NCBI GenBank assembly: GCA_031179305.1
Contig: JAPSHX010000004.1
Coordinates: 124,001 to 188,000, forward strand
Length of the DNA: 64,000 nt
Reading direction: 5' to 3'
Source: Paenarthrobacter sp.
GTDB taxonomy: Bacteria > Actinomycetota > Actinomycetes > Actinomycetales > Micrococcaceae
Each line of letters opens with the position of its first letter. Position 1 is the first letter of the stretch. A program made the translations under genes and the position numbers. Below, in pieces: positions 51,154 to 59,443 of this stretch. A model generated the notes under the pieces. The model was not told the DNA's origin. It was given only the letters and a program-made list of their open reading frames with translations, and did no database searches.

Positions 51154-51513
51154 TTAGCTCAGGCAGAGGCAGAACGGGTGCCCGGCCGGATCAAGGAACA
51201 CCCTGAACGTTTCTCCGGGCTGATGGTCGGCCTTGGTCGCCCCCAGGGAGAGCGCAACTTCCTCGCCCTTGTCCAAGTCCTCCACGATCATGTCCAGGTG
51301 CATCTGCTGAGGGATGGTCTGGCCGGGCCATTTGGGCTCTTGGTACACCTCCACTTGCTGGAAGGAGATGCAATTGCTGCCGTCGCTGGGACGGATATCG
51401 AACCAGTCACCTTTGTCCTCGATCTCCCAGCCGAAGAGCTCACCGTAGAAAGCGGCCAATGCAGCTGCGTCGGGACAATCGATGACGACACTCGGGAATT
51501 TAGCTATAGCCAT
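51154..51513 (-). CDS. VOC-family protein, short
   Basis: 119 residues with one VOC module: KFPSVVIDCPDAAALAAFYG, ELFGWEIEDKGDWFDIRP and a final RVFLDPAGHPFCLC. This subgroup is frequent in actinobacteria and biochemically uncharacterised. The DUF4235 gene lies directly upstream (3-bp gap, same strand). Confidence 0.88.
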   Translation of the reverse strand: MAIAKFPSVVIDCPDAAALAAFYGELFGWEIEDKGDWFDIRPSDGSNCISFQQVEVYQEPKWPGQTIPQQMHLDMIVEDLDKGEEVALSLGATKADHQPGETFRVFLDPAGHPFCLCLS

Positions 51514-51516
51514 TTG

Positions 51517-51777
51517 TTAAACCTCGTCAGCCGTCTTCTTCATGCGGGCCAGGGCGCTCTTGGTGCCCCGCTGGGTGAGAACGTGAACTACTGCGGCGAC
51601 GGCAGCCGAGACAACCGCGAAGGCCAGCACACCTGGGAGTGAGTCGTTGAGGTCAGTGCTGTCCTTGGGGGCAGGCTTGCCGGTCTTCTTCTCCCAGAGG
51701 CCCTCCAGCGTCTTGTTTGCGAGCGCGCCGGCGCCAAGGCCAATTGCCAGGCCGAAAATTTTCACCAGTATGTTCAA
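51517..51777 (-). CDS. DUF4235 small membrane protein
   Basis: 86 residues from a TTG start with GGAGGAAC upstream (MNILVKIFGLAIGLGAGALA). Two hydrophobic segments with a short linker LWEKKTGKPAPKDSTD match DUF4235, found widely in actinobacteria and without known function. A longer frame exists to 51843, but the ribosome site and family start support 51777. Confidence 0.85.
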   Translation of the reverse strand: MNILVKIFGLAIGLGAGALANKTLEGLWEKKTGKPAPKDSTDLNDSLPGVLAFAVVSAAVAAVVHVLTQRGTKSALARMKKTADEV

Positions 51778-51882
51778 CGAAGTTCCTCCATCAGATAGCG
51801 CACCGCCGGGCGGCGCCTCACACGACAATCGCCTCAAATACAAGGCAGGGCCGCTGCAACTGCAGCGGCCCTGCCTGGATTC

Positions 51883-52059
51883 TTAGTCCTTCTTGAAGGC
51901 ATCCTTCAGCTTTTCGCCGGCACCCTTGAGGTCGGCTTTCGTCTGGTCGCCCTTGCCTTCGGCTTCCAGTCGCTCGTCATCCGTGAGCTTTCCGGCAGCT
52001 TCCTTAGCCTTGCCACCGAGCTTCTCGCCAGCGTTCTCCATCTTGTCGTCAGCACCCAT
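51883..52059 (-). CDS. CsbD-family stress protein
   Basis: 58 residues, highly charged, with the CsbD pattern KMENAGEKLGGKAKEAAGKL and GDQTKADLKGAGEKLKDAF. CsbD proteins accumulate in general stress responses; their mechanism is unknown. The ATG at 52059 has AGAGG about 9 nt upstream. Monocistronic. Confidence 0.92.
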   Translation of the reverse strand: MGADDKMENAGEKLGGKAKEAAGKLTDDERLEAEGKGDQTKADLKGAGEKLKDAFKKD

Positions 52060-52149
52060 GTGTCGCACCTCTTCCTAGTAGTGAACCTGTACCTCTACAA
52101 CATCACTAATCAGTGTACTTAGCAATATTTGGGAGAAAATCGGCCGGAA

Positions 52150-52842
52150 CTAGAGCTCCCCAAACCCTTCCTCCACAAGTCGCCCCACGTACTCAACTGC
52201 CTTCAACGAATCCTTGCCGCGGGCTTCAACCCGCAGGGTGGAACCCTTACCCGCGGCGAGCGCCAAAAGCGCCATGATGGACATGCCATCGACGCCGTTC
52301 ACAGTCACCTCCGCGTCCAGCCCGGATAGGCCCCCGGCGATCTTGGCCGCAGGACGGGCATGCATTCCGAGGGGGTTGATGAGCTCGAAGTCACCGCTTG
52401 CGTCTGGTTCATCCTTGTCGCCGGGGATCTCCGGACCCCCCACGCCCGCAGGCACATTGCCGAAGACCACAGCCTCTGCTGCCTTGCAGACATCCTCGAC
52501 GCCGGCGCCTCCTTGTGCGGCGACCGCCGCGGCCACGAGCCCCTCAACCAGCGGCGCATCAGCAAGGAGCACAGCGTCCGGATCGCTGGCGAACTCCACC
52601 GCCGACTCCGCTGTCATCACGGCCGAACCAAGATCGGTCAGCACCACCACGCCATCGCCTCCGGAGTCCACCAAGGACTGCTCGACGGCGGCCAGCACCT
52701 TCTCCAAGCTGGTTCCGATGCGCCCGTCGTCAGTTCCCCCGGCGGCGACCAGTTCGACGTCGGGAGCCATCTGCGCGGCGAGTTCCACCGCTCCCTCAGC
52801 AATCTTGCTGCTGTGCGATACAACCACTATCCCCACTGTCAT
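52150..52842 (-). CDS. dhaM: PTS-dependent dihydroxyacetone kinase phosphotransfer subunit DhaM (EIIA-HPr fusion)
   Basis: 230 residues. Residues 1-135 are an EIIA(Man)-like domain with phospho-acceptor His10 (VVVSHSSKIAEGA); residues 150-230 are an HPr domain with His161 (INPLGMHARPAA) and the regulatory Ser region GMSIMALLALAAGKG. There is no EI-like third domain, so it depends on general PTS enzyme I. It re-phosphorylates ADP bound to DhaL. It overlaps dhaL by 4 bp. Confidence 0.95.
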   Translation of the reverse strand: MTVGIVVVSHSSKIAEGAVELAAQMAPDVELVAAGGTDDGRIGTSLEKVLAAVEQSLVDSGGDGVVVLTDLGSAVMTAESAVEFASDPDAVLLADAPLVEGLVAAAVAAQGGAGVEDVCKAAEAVVFGNVPAGVGGPEIPGDKDEPDASGDFELINPLGMHARPAAKIAGGLSGLDAEVTVNGVDGMSIMALLALAAGKGSTLRVEARGKDSLKAVEYVGRLVEEGFGEL

Positions 52843-53501
52843 ATTGCGTCGGTTCCCGCGTCAGCGGCAGATCCGGCAGCGGCAGCTGCGGCCGCGCGAA
52901 ATAGCAGCGCGGTTGACGCGGCGCCAGGATCGCGATGCCCTGCGCTGCGCTCCCCCAGGTAGCTGGCCCGCCCCTTGCGTGCCACCAACGGATCCGTGGC
53001 TATGGCACCGGTTTCCGCAGCTTCCGCGGCGGCTTCCAACACACCAACGGGGTCAGCGCCGCTAGCGGCGGCTTGTTGTGCCGCTTCAACGGCGGGCGTC
53101 CAAGCGTCAATCATTGTCTTATCGCCGAGCTCCGCTTTGCCTCTAGCCACCACACCATCCCTGGCGGCTGCGAGGGCCGCAGCCAGCGCCTCTGCATCAA
53201 TATCGCTGCTGTCCCCCAATGAGGTAGCTGCACGTAGGTAGGCAGTGCCGTACAGCGGCCCCGCAGCCCCACCCACCTTGGACATGAGTGCCATCGCCGC
53301 AGCTTTCAATGCTGCTCCGGGAGTTTCAGGCGGGGCCTCATCGAGCTTCTGCAGCACGGCTTGGAAACCTCGGTCCATGTTCTCGCCGTGGTCCGAGTCG
53401 CCAATTGCCCGATCCAACTCAATCAGTTCCACCCGGTGTTCGGCCATTGCTTTTGCGGAGAGCTTCAGCCAATCAACCGCCCATTCGACGTCCAACCCCA
53501 T
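52839..53501 (-). CDS. dhaL: Dihydroxyacetone kinase subunit DhaL
   Basis: About 220 residues. The nucleotide-binding motif is IGDSDHGENMDRGF, whose aspartates hold two Mg2+ with ADP, followed by KVGGAAGPLYGTAYLRAA and SYLGERSAGHRDPGAAST. DhaL donates phosphate to dihydroxyacetone held by DhaK. The start at 53501 (MGLDVEW) is preferred to 53516, since it lies just after the dhaK stop. Cotranscribed dhaK-dhaL-dhaM. Confidence 0.96.
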   Translation of the reverse strand: MGLDVEWAVDWLKLSAKAMAEHRVELIELDRAIGDSDHGENMDRGFQAVLQKLDEAPPETPGAALKAAAMALMSKVGGAAGPLYGTAYLRAATSLGDSSDIDAEALAAALAAARDGVVARGKAELGDKTMIDAWTPAVEAAQQAAASGADPVGVLEAAAEAAETGAIATDPLVARKGRASYLGERSAGHRDPGAASTALLFRAAAAAAAGSAADAGTDAI

Positions 53502-53503
53502 GC

Positions 53504-54505
53504 TCAGGCTCCCCACCGCAGGGCGGCCGTGTGGACGGGAGCATCCCAGAGCCTGGTCATCTCGTCATCGAGGCGCAGCACGGAGACGGAGCAGCCCTGC
53601 ATCTCCAAGGACGTCACGTAGTTCCCCACTAGGGAGCGCTCCACGGTGGCACCACGCTCGGCGAGGACCTGCGCAGCGCGCCTGTACACGATGTACAGCT
53701 CGCTTTGAGGGGTGCCGCCCATGCCGTTGACGAACAGCAGCACCTTGTCCCCGGACGCCAGGGCAAGGTCTTCCAGCACAGGCTCCAAGAGGCGGTCCGT
53801 GATGGCGTCAGCGCTTTCCATTGCGATCTTGTGCCTGCCGGGCTCGCCGTGGATGCCGATGCCGATTTCGATCTCATCTTCCGCAAGCTCAAAGCTGGGC
53901 GTCCCCGCATGCGGAACCGTGCAGCCGGACAGGGCCACACCCATGGTTCGCACATTTGCCACCACACGCTCGGCGATTGCCGTGACCGCGTCAAGGTCGT
54001 CGCCGCGCTGGGCGGATGCACCTGCGATCTTTTCCACGAGGACAGTTCCGCCAACGCCGCGCCGGCCAGCCGTGTACAGCGAGTCCTCCACCGCGACGTC
54101 GTCGTTCACCAGCACCGAACGTACGTGCACGCCTTCGGCTTGCGCCATTTCGGCGGCGGTTTCGAAGTTCAGGACATCGCCGGTGTAGTTTTTCACGATA
54201 TGGACGACGCCGGCGCCTGAGTCAACCGCCACCGTCGCCGGAATGATCTGGTCGGGCGTGGGCGAGGTGAACACTGCGCCGGGGACTGCTGCATCCAGCA
54301 TGCCGAGGCCCACGAAACCCGCATGGAGGGGCTCGTGTCCACTGCCTCCGCCGGAGACCAGGGCGACTTTGCCCGCTACAGGAGCACCTTTCCGGATGAC
54401 GTACTTCGGCTCGGGATGGACGTCCACGATGTCGGCATGGGCCATGCCGAAACCTTCAACGGACTCGTCCACCACGGCGCGTGGATCATTGATGAGCTTT
54501 TTCAT
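53504..54505 (-). CDS. dhaK: Dihydroxyacetone kinase subunit DhaK
   Basis: 333 residues. DhaK binds dihydroxyacetone covalently through the His in IGIGIHGEPGRHK. Other family marks are KVALVSGGGSGHEPLHAGFV, IVKNYTGDVLNFETAAEMA and GGTVLVEKIAGA. First gene of the operon. No dhaR/dhaS regulator is adjacent, and no glycerol dehydrogenase is in the window, so the DHA source is not evident. Confidence 0.97.
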   Translation of the reverse strand: MKKLINDPRAVVDESVEGFGMAHADIVDVHPEPKYVIRKGAPVAGKVALVSGGGSGHEPLHAGFVGLGMLDAAVPGAVFTSPTPDQIIPATVAVDSGAGVVHIVKNYTGDVLNFETAAEMAQAEGVHVRSVLVNDDVAVEDSLYTAGRRGVGGTVLVEKIAGASAQRGDDLDAVTAIAERVVANVRTMGVALSGCTVPHAGTPSFELAEDEIEIGIGIHGEPGRHKIAMESADAITDRLLEPVLEDLALASGDKVLLFVNGMGGTPQSELYIVYRRAAQVLAERGATVERSLVGNYVTSLEMQGCSVSVLRLDDEMTRLWDAPVHTAALRWGA

Positions 54506-54638
54506 GTGATGCTCCTGGGCGTGCTGTGGCTGGTGTTCTGACCCTACTACCGGCGGCTGTGGCCACGGTAGGCCTTACGCCCTGCATGTGCATAAATCGC
54601 GGCGCCGGGGCTTATAGAGGGATGCCCATTGATTAAAG

Positions 54639-54676
54639 AGCTGAAGGGGCAGCCCCCAATGACTGTCCCTTCAGCT
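54639..54676 (-). terminator. Terminator after the FAD oxidase/small ORF pair
   Basis: 10-bp stem AGCTGAAGGG / CCCTTCAGCT with an 18-nt loop, 15 bp after the stop of the small gene at 54691. CTTTAAT follows on the minus strand. A GTTT on the plus side could serve the opposite direction too. Confidence 0.65.
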
Positions 54677-54690
54677 GTTTCGCTCTATCG

Positions 54691-54879
54691 TCAATCCTCG
54701 GCAGTTAGTGTTGCCGCCGCCTCGGGCTCATTTTTGGCGTTGTATTCAGGCCAGAAGGCCGAGTAGAGGTCCGGGTTCGAATGCCCCGCATCCTGCCATG
54801 AGGCTTCGTGCGGCCATGACCCATGCGGAATGTCGATCTGGAAAGCGGAGAAGTCCGGGAACGTGACCCTATGGTCCAT
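54691..54879 (-). CDS. Small hypothetical protein coupled to the FAD oxidase
   Basis: 62 residues (MDHRVTFPDFSAFQIDIPHG ...) from the ATG at 54879, with AAGGGG 9 nt upstream. It begins 14 bp after the oxidase stop and is closed by the terminator at 54639, so it is transcribed with the oxidase. The sequence is rich in aromatic and acidic residues without a recognised motif. A start at 54888 is also possible. Confidence 0.5.
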   Translation of the reverse strand: MDHRVTFPDFSAFQIDIPHGSWPHEASWQDAGHSNPDLYSAFWPEYNAKNEPEAAATLTAED

Positions 54880-54893
54880 TGTCCGCATCCCCT

Positions 54894-56342
54894 TCAGCTG
54901 TTCAGGACGGCGTCGCCGCCGGCGGTAACAACGTCCTCAAGCAGCACGGTCTGATCAATGACCGGAAGCCCCACAACATGCCCGAAACTGAACATGTTCT
55001 TCGGATCAAGCTCTGCTTTCGCGTTCCTCAATCTTTCGCGGACTGTCGGGCCCCATGCCCGCTCCCGGTCCTCAGCGTCAACAAAGTGACCGTGCAGGTT
55101 CACGAAAGTTCCGCCATTGGAGGCGTCGCGCAGGTCATCACGAACGGCGTCGAACATTACCGGGAGCAGCTCCGCCAGCGGCGGCACCGCCATGCCTGCC
55201 ATAAAGAAGCTGAACGCGGCGTCGCGGGCCCCAACAGTGTCCTCGCCTTCGGCACTCTTGGCCAAGGCGCCGCCGAGTAGCCGCAGCTCAGCCATCAACA
55301 CGGGACTTTCGACGCCGGGGCCGAAGTGCCGCAGGATGGCCTCCTTGGCTCCACTGTCCAAACGGTCCAACAGGAAGCCCCGCTCGCGCACGGGCACTGG
55401 CTGGTCCGGGTCCTGGTGGATCATGTCGAACTGCGTGGCGTCCAGCGGCCCGGTCCCGTCCATCATGAAGGGCGCACTCTGTCGCATCGGCTCCAGCAGT
55501 TGCGAGGCCACCGTCATGTCGCCCTGATAGGCGTAGCGCAGATGGACTACGAACCTGCCTCGCAACGGCTCGGGAACGATGTCCATATCAGGCAACCTCA
55601 GGAAAGCCAACGACGCCGACGCCTCCTGGGGCAGCGAGGTCACCCAGTCGCTGAACTGCTCAAGAACCGCAGCGGCATGCTCGCCGTCGTAGTACAGCCC
55701 GCCGGCAAAGAGGTCCGATCCCGGGAAGAGGTGGAATTCCATGGCTGTGACGATGCCCAGGTTCCCCTTGCCGCCCCGGAGGAGGTAGAACAACTCCGAA
55801 TTCTCGTCCTTGGTCACCCGGCGCTGCGTGCCGTCGGCGGTGACGAGCTCGAAAGCAATCACGTGGTCTGAAGCGAAACCGTATTTGCGCCCGAGGATGG
55901 GCAGGCCGCCGCCCAAGGTGTAACCCACCACTCCGACGTCAGTGGTGGAACCGCATAGACCCATCAAGCCGAACGTCGCGGCGAGATCCACTACGGCCTT
56001 CCAGCGGACGCCCGCACCGACGCGGGCCGTCTTCTCAACGGGATCAATGCTGAGTTCCAGCATCCGGCGGGTGCTGATGAGCAAACCGCCTTCGATGGCG
56101 TTGGTGGCACCGTGTCCGGTGGATTGGACGGAGACGGGCATTCCCCGCTCTGCCGCCCAGCGAATAGCCGCGGAAACATCCTCTGCGTCGAGGGCGCCGA
56201 AGGCCAGATCAGGTTGGTGCTGTGTAGAGAGGTTGAAGGCCGCTACTTCGGGAGCGAATCCCGGATCGGCAGGCGTGAACACTGGACCGCGCACGCTGAG
56301 TTGGAGTTCTGAAACATCTGAAAAGGACGCGTGGGACTGCAT
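54894..56342 (-). CDS. FAD-binding oxidase (berberine-bridge/BBE type)
   Basis: 482 residues. PCMH-type FAD domain with PVSVQSTGHGATNAIEGGLL (His77 is the likely covalent FAD site), VGYTLGGGLPILGRKYGFAS and RGGKGNLGIVTAMEFHLFP, then a substrate domain and a C-terminal BBE segment. The second FAD-linking Cys of many BBE enzymes is Ala/Ser here (GFASDH), which suggests single covalent attachment. No signal peptide is seen. Substrate unknown. Confidence 0.88.
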   Translation of the reverse strand: MQSHASFSDVSELQLSVRGPVFTPADPGFAPEVAAFNLSTQHQPDLAFGALDAEDVSAAIRWAAERGMPVSVQSTGHGATNAIEGGLLISTRRMLELSIDPVEKTARVGAGVRWKAVVDLAATFGLMGLCGSTTDVGVVGYTLGGGLPILGRKYGFASDHVIAFELVTADGTQRRVTKDENSELFYLLRGGKGNLGIVTAMEFHLFPGSDLFAGGLYYDGEHAAAVLEQFSDWVTSLPQEASASLAFLRLPDMDIVPEPLRGRFVVHLRYAYQGDMTVASQLLEPMRQSAPFMMDGTGPLDATQFDMIHQDPDQPVPVRERGFLLDRLDSGAKEAILRHFGPGVESPVLMAELRLLGGALAKSAEGEDTVGARDAAFSFFMAGMAVPPLAELLPVMFDAVRDDLRDASNGGTFVNLHGHFVDAEDRERAWGPTVRERLRNAKAELDPKNMFSFGHVVGLPVIDQTVLLEDVVTAGGDAVLNS

Positions 56343-56512
56343 GATCTTCTCTCAATTGACCGATGTGGTGGAAGCTTCCCCAGCAAGCCTTGACCAGTTT
56401 ATCCATCAACTGGATATAAGAGAAGGGGTAATAAATCACTCATAATCGGGCAGGGTTGATCCACACGCTTCTCTAGGCGCGGGACCAGAGAGAGGGTGCT
56501 CCTTGCGGGGCG

Positions 56513-57022
56513 CTAGAGCTGCTTGATCATGCGGGTGTTGCCCAAGGTATTGGGCTTCACGCGGGCAAGATCCAGGAACTCGGCAACGCCTTCGTCGTGC
56601 GAGCGCAGCAGCTCCGAATACACCTGCGGATCCACGGCCGACTGGTCCGCCATGACTTCGAACCCGTGGCGCTTGAAGAAGTCCACCTCGAAAGTCAGGC
56701 AAAATACGCGGCTCACACCAAGTGCCCGGGCTTCCTCCAGCAGGTTCTCCACCAGCACGTGACCCACACCCCGCCCACGCCAGGAGTCAGCCGCGGCAAG
56801 CGTGCGGATCTCCGCCAGGTCCTCCCACATCACATGGAGGGCCCCACAGCCGATGACTTCACCATCATCAGACTCGGCGATCCGGAATTCCTGGAGGCTC
56901 TCGTAGTACGCCACCGTCTCCTTGGCCATGAGAATCCGTTCCTCAGCCAGGGGCGCCACAAGCCTCTTGATGGCCGCCACATCACTGGTGCGGGCAGGGC
57001 GAAGGCTGAAGGTCGAATTCAC
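56513..57022 (-). CDS. argA: Amino-acid N-acetyltransferase (N-acetylglutamate synthase, short actinobacterial type)
   Basis: 169-residue GNAT protein: RPARTSDVAAIKRLVAPLAE, VIGCGALHVMWEDLAEIRTL, the acetyl-CoA loop DSWRGRGVGHVLVENLLEEA and EFLDLARVKPNTLGNTRM. This is very close to the stand-alone N-acetylglutamate synthase of mycobacteria, the first step of arginine synthesis. It lacks the amino-acid-kinase domain of E. coli ArgA. Not linked to other arg genes here. Confidence 0.9.
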   Translation of the reverse strand: MNSTFSLRPARTSDVAAIKRLVAPLAEERILMAKETVAYYESLQEFRIAESDDGEVIGCGALHVMWEDLAEIRTLAAADSWRGRGVGHVLVENLLEEARALGVSRVFCLTFEVDFFKRHGFEVMADQSAVDPQVYSELLRSHDEGVAEFLDLARVKPNTLGNTRMIKQL

Positions 57023-57106
57023 TCCCCCATCCTAGCGAGGCACACAGCTGCCGAACCGTGCATTACGTATGCCCGGCCGCCACGCACTACTGGAGGCCAG
57101 CCGCGA

Positions 57107-57189
57107 GGCGCCGGTCCTGGGTTATTTGCGTAGCGTGCGTCTAAGCGAGGGACGAGCGAGCACGCGGCAAATGACCCAGGACCAGCGCC
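57107..57189. repeat. Long imperfect palindrome between argA-type gene and S9 peptidase
   Basis: 23-nt arms (57107-57129 GGCGCCGGTCCTGGG..., 57167-57189 complement) with two G-U-type mismatches, a 37-nt loop, and an inner hairpin GCGTGC / GCACGC. It lies 16 bp after the peptidase stop (minus strand). It resembles the stem-plus-large-loop design of the urease-operon repeats, but the loop sequence differs. Single copy in this window. Confidence 0.7.
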
Positions 57190-57204
57190 GGACTAAGCAA
57201 CGGA

Positions 57205-59301
57205 CTAAACCCCCAACTCCTCAGGCAACTCAACGTCCTCGCCCAGCACCTGCTTCGCCAGGAAGTGCTCCACCACGCCGTACCAAACCTTCGCGTGCTG
57301 CGGCTGCAGAACCCAGTGGTTCTCGTCCGGGAAGTACAGGAAGCGGTGCGGGCTCTGGCCGTTGTCGTCGGCGGGCAGCTGTGATGAGGACAGGAGTTCG
57401 TACCAGAGGCGCAGTCCTTCGCCGATGGGCACGCGGTAGTCCTTGTCTCCGTGGATGACGAGCATAGGCGTTTTGATGTTGCCCACGTTCAGGTGCGGCG
57501 AGTTTTCCATCGCCATTTCCACGGTCATTTCCTTGAGCCAGTACTGCGCCGCGTCGGTGGTCGGTCCGAATTGGTCCAGCGCCCACAGGCTGGCGTGCGT
57601 GACGATTGCCTTGAAGCGGTCCGTTTGCCCGGCGACCCAGTTGGCCATGTAGCCGCCGAAGGATCCACCCATGGCCGCGGTCCGTGATTCGTCGATGTCC
57701 GGCCGGTCAACCACTGCGTCGGTGATGGCCATCAGGTCAGTAAAGGGCTTCTTCCCCCATTCACCCCATCCGCGCTGGATGAACTCCTGCCCATACCCGG
57801 TGGAGAGGGCAGGGTCAGGCAGGAGAACGGCATAGCCCTTGGCGACGAGCAACCACGGGTTCCAGCGCCACGTCCAGGCATTCCAGGAGTTCAACGGTCC
57901 TCCGTGGATCCACAGCAGGAGGGGTGCCGGATTGTCCGCAGAGGCACCTTCCGGGAGCGCCAAGTACGCCGGAACGCGCGCGCCATCTTCCGCCGTCGTT
58001 TCCACGCGCTCCAGGGAACCCTTGTAAACGGGGCGCTCCGCCGGTGCCTGCAACCGGACCACTTCGCCTGTAGCGAGGTCTATCCGCACGGCTTCGGCGG
58101 GGAACTCGTACGAGCTTCGGAGCGCGTAGGCCGTGGTCCCGTCCGTGGAAACCACGACGTCGGAATAGGCGGCAGCATCCTGCGTCAAGCGGATGACCGC
58201 ACCGTCAACGACGTCGATCCGAAATACCGGCCCCGCGCCGTCGTCGTCCGCTGTTACCAGGACCGCAGCGCCGTCCGGAAGCCAGGCGAGGGGCGTAGCC
58301 CAGCGGTCCCACTGGTGCGCGAGTGGCTCAAGATCCGTGGTCTCGCCGCCGCTGACGTTCAAAAGGTGCAGCTTCACGTGGGGAGCCTGCGTGGGCGTCG
58401 TGTCGCTCTCACTCTGGACCACAAGGGTCCGATTGTCAGGGCTGACCGGACCGGGGAAGTAGCTCATGCCTTCGTGGTCCAGTAGCACCTTGACGGCCCC
58501 GGTAGCGACGTCGACGGCGGCAAGCACCTCGCGGCTGTCAGCCTTCGCGAGCGCCTTGGTCATGCTGGTGTAGACGGTCTTGCCGTCCGGGCTAACCACT
58601 GTTTTGGCTTCCCGCAGCGAGCCCCCGACGCCGGCCGTCAGGTTCCGGAGTTGGAGCGGCGCTGATGCATCCACTGTGGATGGCTTGCCGGGCTCGTCTT
58701 CGGCACCTTGTTCCACTGCAAAGATACGCGGCTCTGCCGGGCCCAGGTCGGCATCCCAGTAGCGGACCGGATAGCCGCTGTGCAGGATGGCCGAGACCTT
58801 GTTGTCCTTGCGTGCCTTGCGGCGTTCTTCGTCGTTCTCTTCGTCGGCGGATCCGGCCAGGACCTCGGCGTTGACGAAGGTGACGTCCGCATCCCTGGCA
58901 GCCATCACTGAAGCGATGCCGCCTGCACGTGAGAGCACCACGCGGGCCTCGCCGCCATCGGCGGGCAGCAGCCACAGTGCATTGACGGGGTCGGCGTCAG
59001 GGCTTTCGGGATCAGGACGTGTCGAGGTGAAGTACAGGTCGCCGTTGGCAGCGAAAACGGCGCCTGCCTCGCCTTTGGAGCTGCGGGTAATGCGGCGGGC
59101 ATGTTTCCGGCCGCTGGGGTCGAGTTCCCAGAGTGCGGTGGCGAACTCCGTAGCCTTGTTGTTCAGCGTCGTGACAGTGGTGACCAAGCGCGTGCCATCC
59201 GGGCTGAGGGTGAGGCCGCTAATCCTTGGGATGGCGAGGTAATGGTCGAGATCGTGGAATGGGGTGTCGGGCTGCTCGCCCTGGGTGTCAGCAGAGTCCA
59301 T
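57205..59301 (-). CDS. S9-family serine peptidase (acylaminoacyl-peptidase/prolyl-oligopeptidase type)
   Basis: About 698 residues: an N-terminal seven-bladed beta-propeller (ISGLTLSPDGTRLVTTVTTL and similar WD40-like blades, about 20-430) and a C-terminal alpha/beta-hydrolase domain with nucleophile Ser in GGSFGGYMANW, Asp in IHGDKDYRVP and His in DENHWV. It cleaves short peptides in the cytoplasm; no signal peptide. The ATG at 59301 is preferred to a TTG at 59316. The third 66-bp palindrome lies 76 bp upstream. Confidence 0.95.
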   Translation of the reverse strand: MDSADTQGEQPDTPFHDLDHYLAIPRISGLTLSPDGTRLVTTVTTLNNKATEFATALWELDPSGRKHARRITRSSKGEAGAVFAANGDLYFTSTRPDPESPDADPVNALWLLPADGGEARVVLSRAGGIASVMAARDADVTFVNAEVLAGSADEENDEERRKARKDNKVSAILHSGYPVRYWDADLGPAEPRIFAVEQGAEDEPGKPSTVDASAPLQLRNLTAGVGGSLREAKTVVSPDGKTVYTSMTKALAKADSREVLAAVDVATGAVKVLLDHEGMSYFPGPVSPDNRTLVVQSESDTTPTQAPHVKLHLLNVSGGETTDLEPLAHQWDRWATPLAWLPDGAAVLVTADDDGAGPVFRIDVVDGAVIRLTQDAAAYSDVVVSTDGTTAYALRSSYEFPAEAVRIDLATGEVVRLQAPAERPVYKGSLERVETTAEDGARVPAYLALPEGASADNPAPLLLWIHGGPLNSWNAWTWRWNPWLLVAKGYAVLLPDPALSTGYGQEFIQRGWGEWGKKPFTDLMAITDAVVDRPDIDESRTAAMGGSFGGYMANWVAGQTDRFKAIVTHASLWALDQFGPTTDAAQYWLKEMTVEMAMENSPHLNVGNIKTPMLVIHGDKDYRVPIGEGLRLWYELLSSSQLPADDNGQSPHRFLYFPDENHWVLQPQHAKVWYGVVEHFLAKQVLGEDVELPEELGV

Positions 59302-59377
59302 GTTCCGATTCAACACGGATTGTGCTGCCGATCACAGGGTGGTTCACTCACAGTGAAACAGTACTTTCACATGTTCA

Positions 59378-59443
59378 CCCAACTAGGTCGCAGTTGAGGT
59401 CGTTCTGAGCGTCCAGAACGACCTCAACTGCTACTTGGATGGG
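59378..59443. repeat. 66-bp dispersed palindrome, copy 3
   Basis: 28-nt arms around a 10-nt loop (59406-59415): CAGTTGAGGTCGTTC pairs with GAACGACCTCAACTG. In copy 2 the matching stem part reads ATCAGG / CCTGAT instead of TTGAGG / CCTCAA, so both sides changed together. The right arm contains the stop codon of the glycosyltransferase (59431-59433). Confidence 0.88.
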
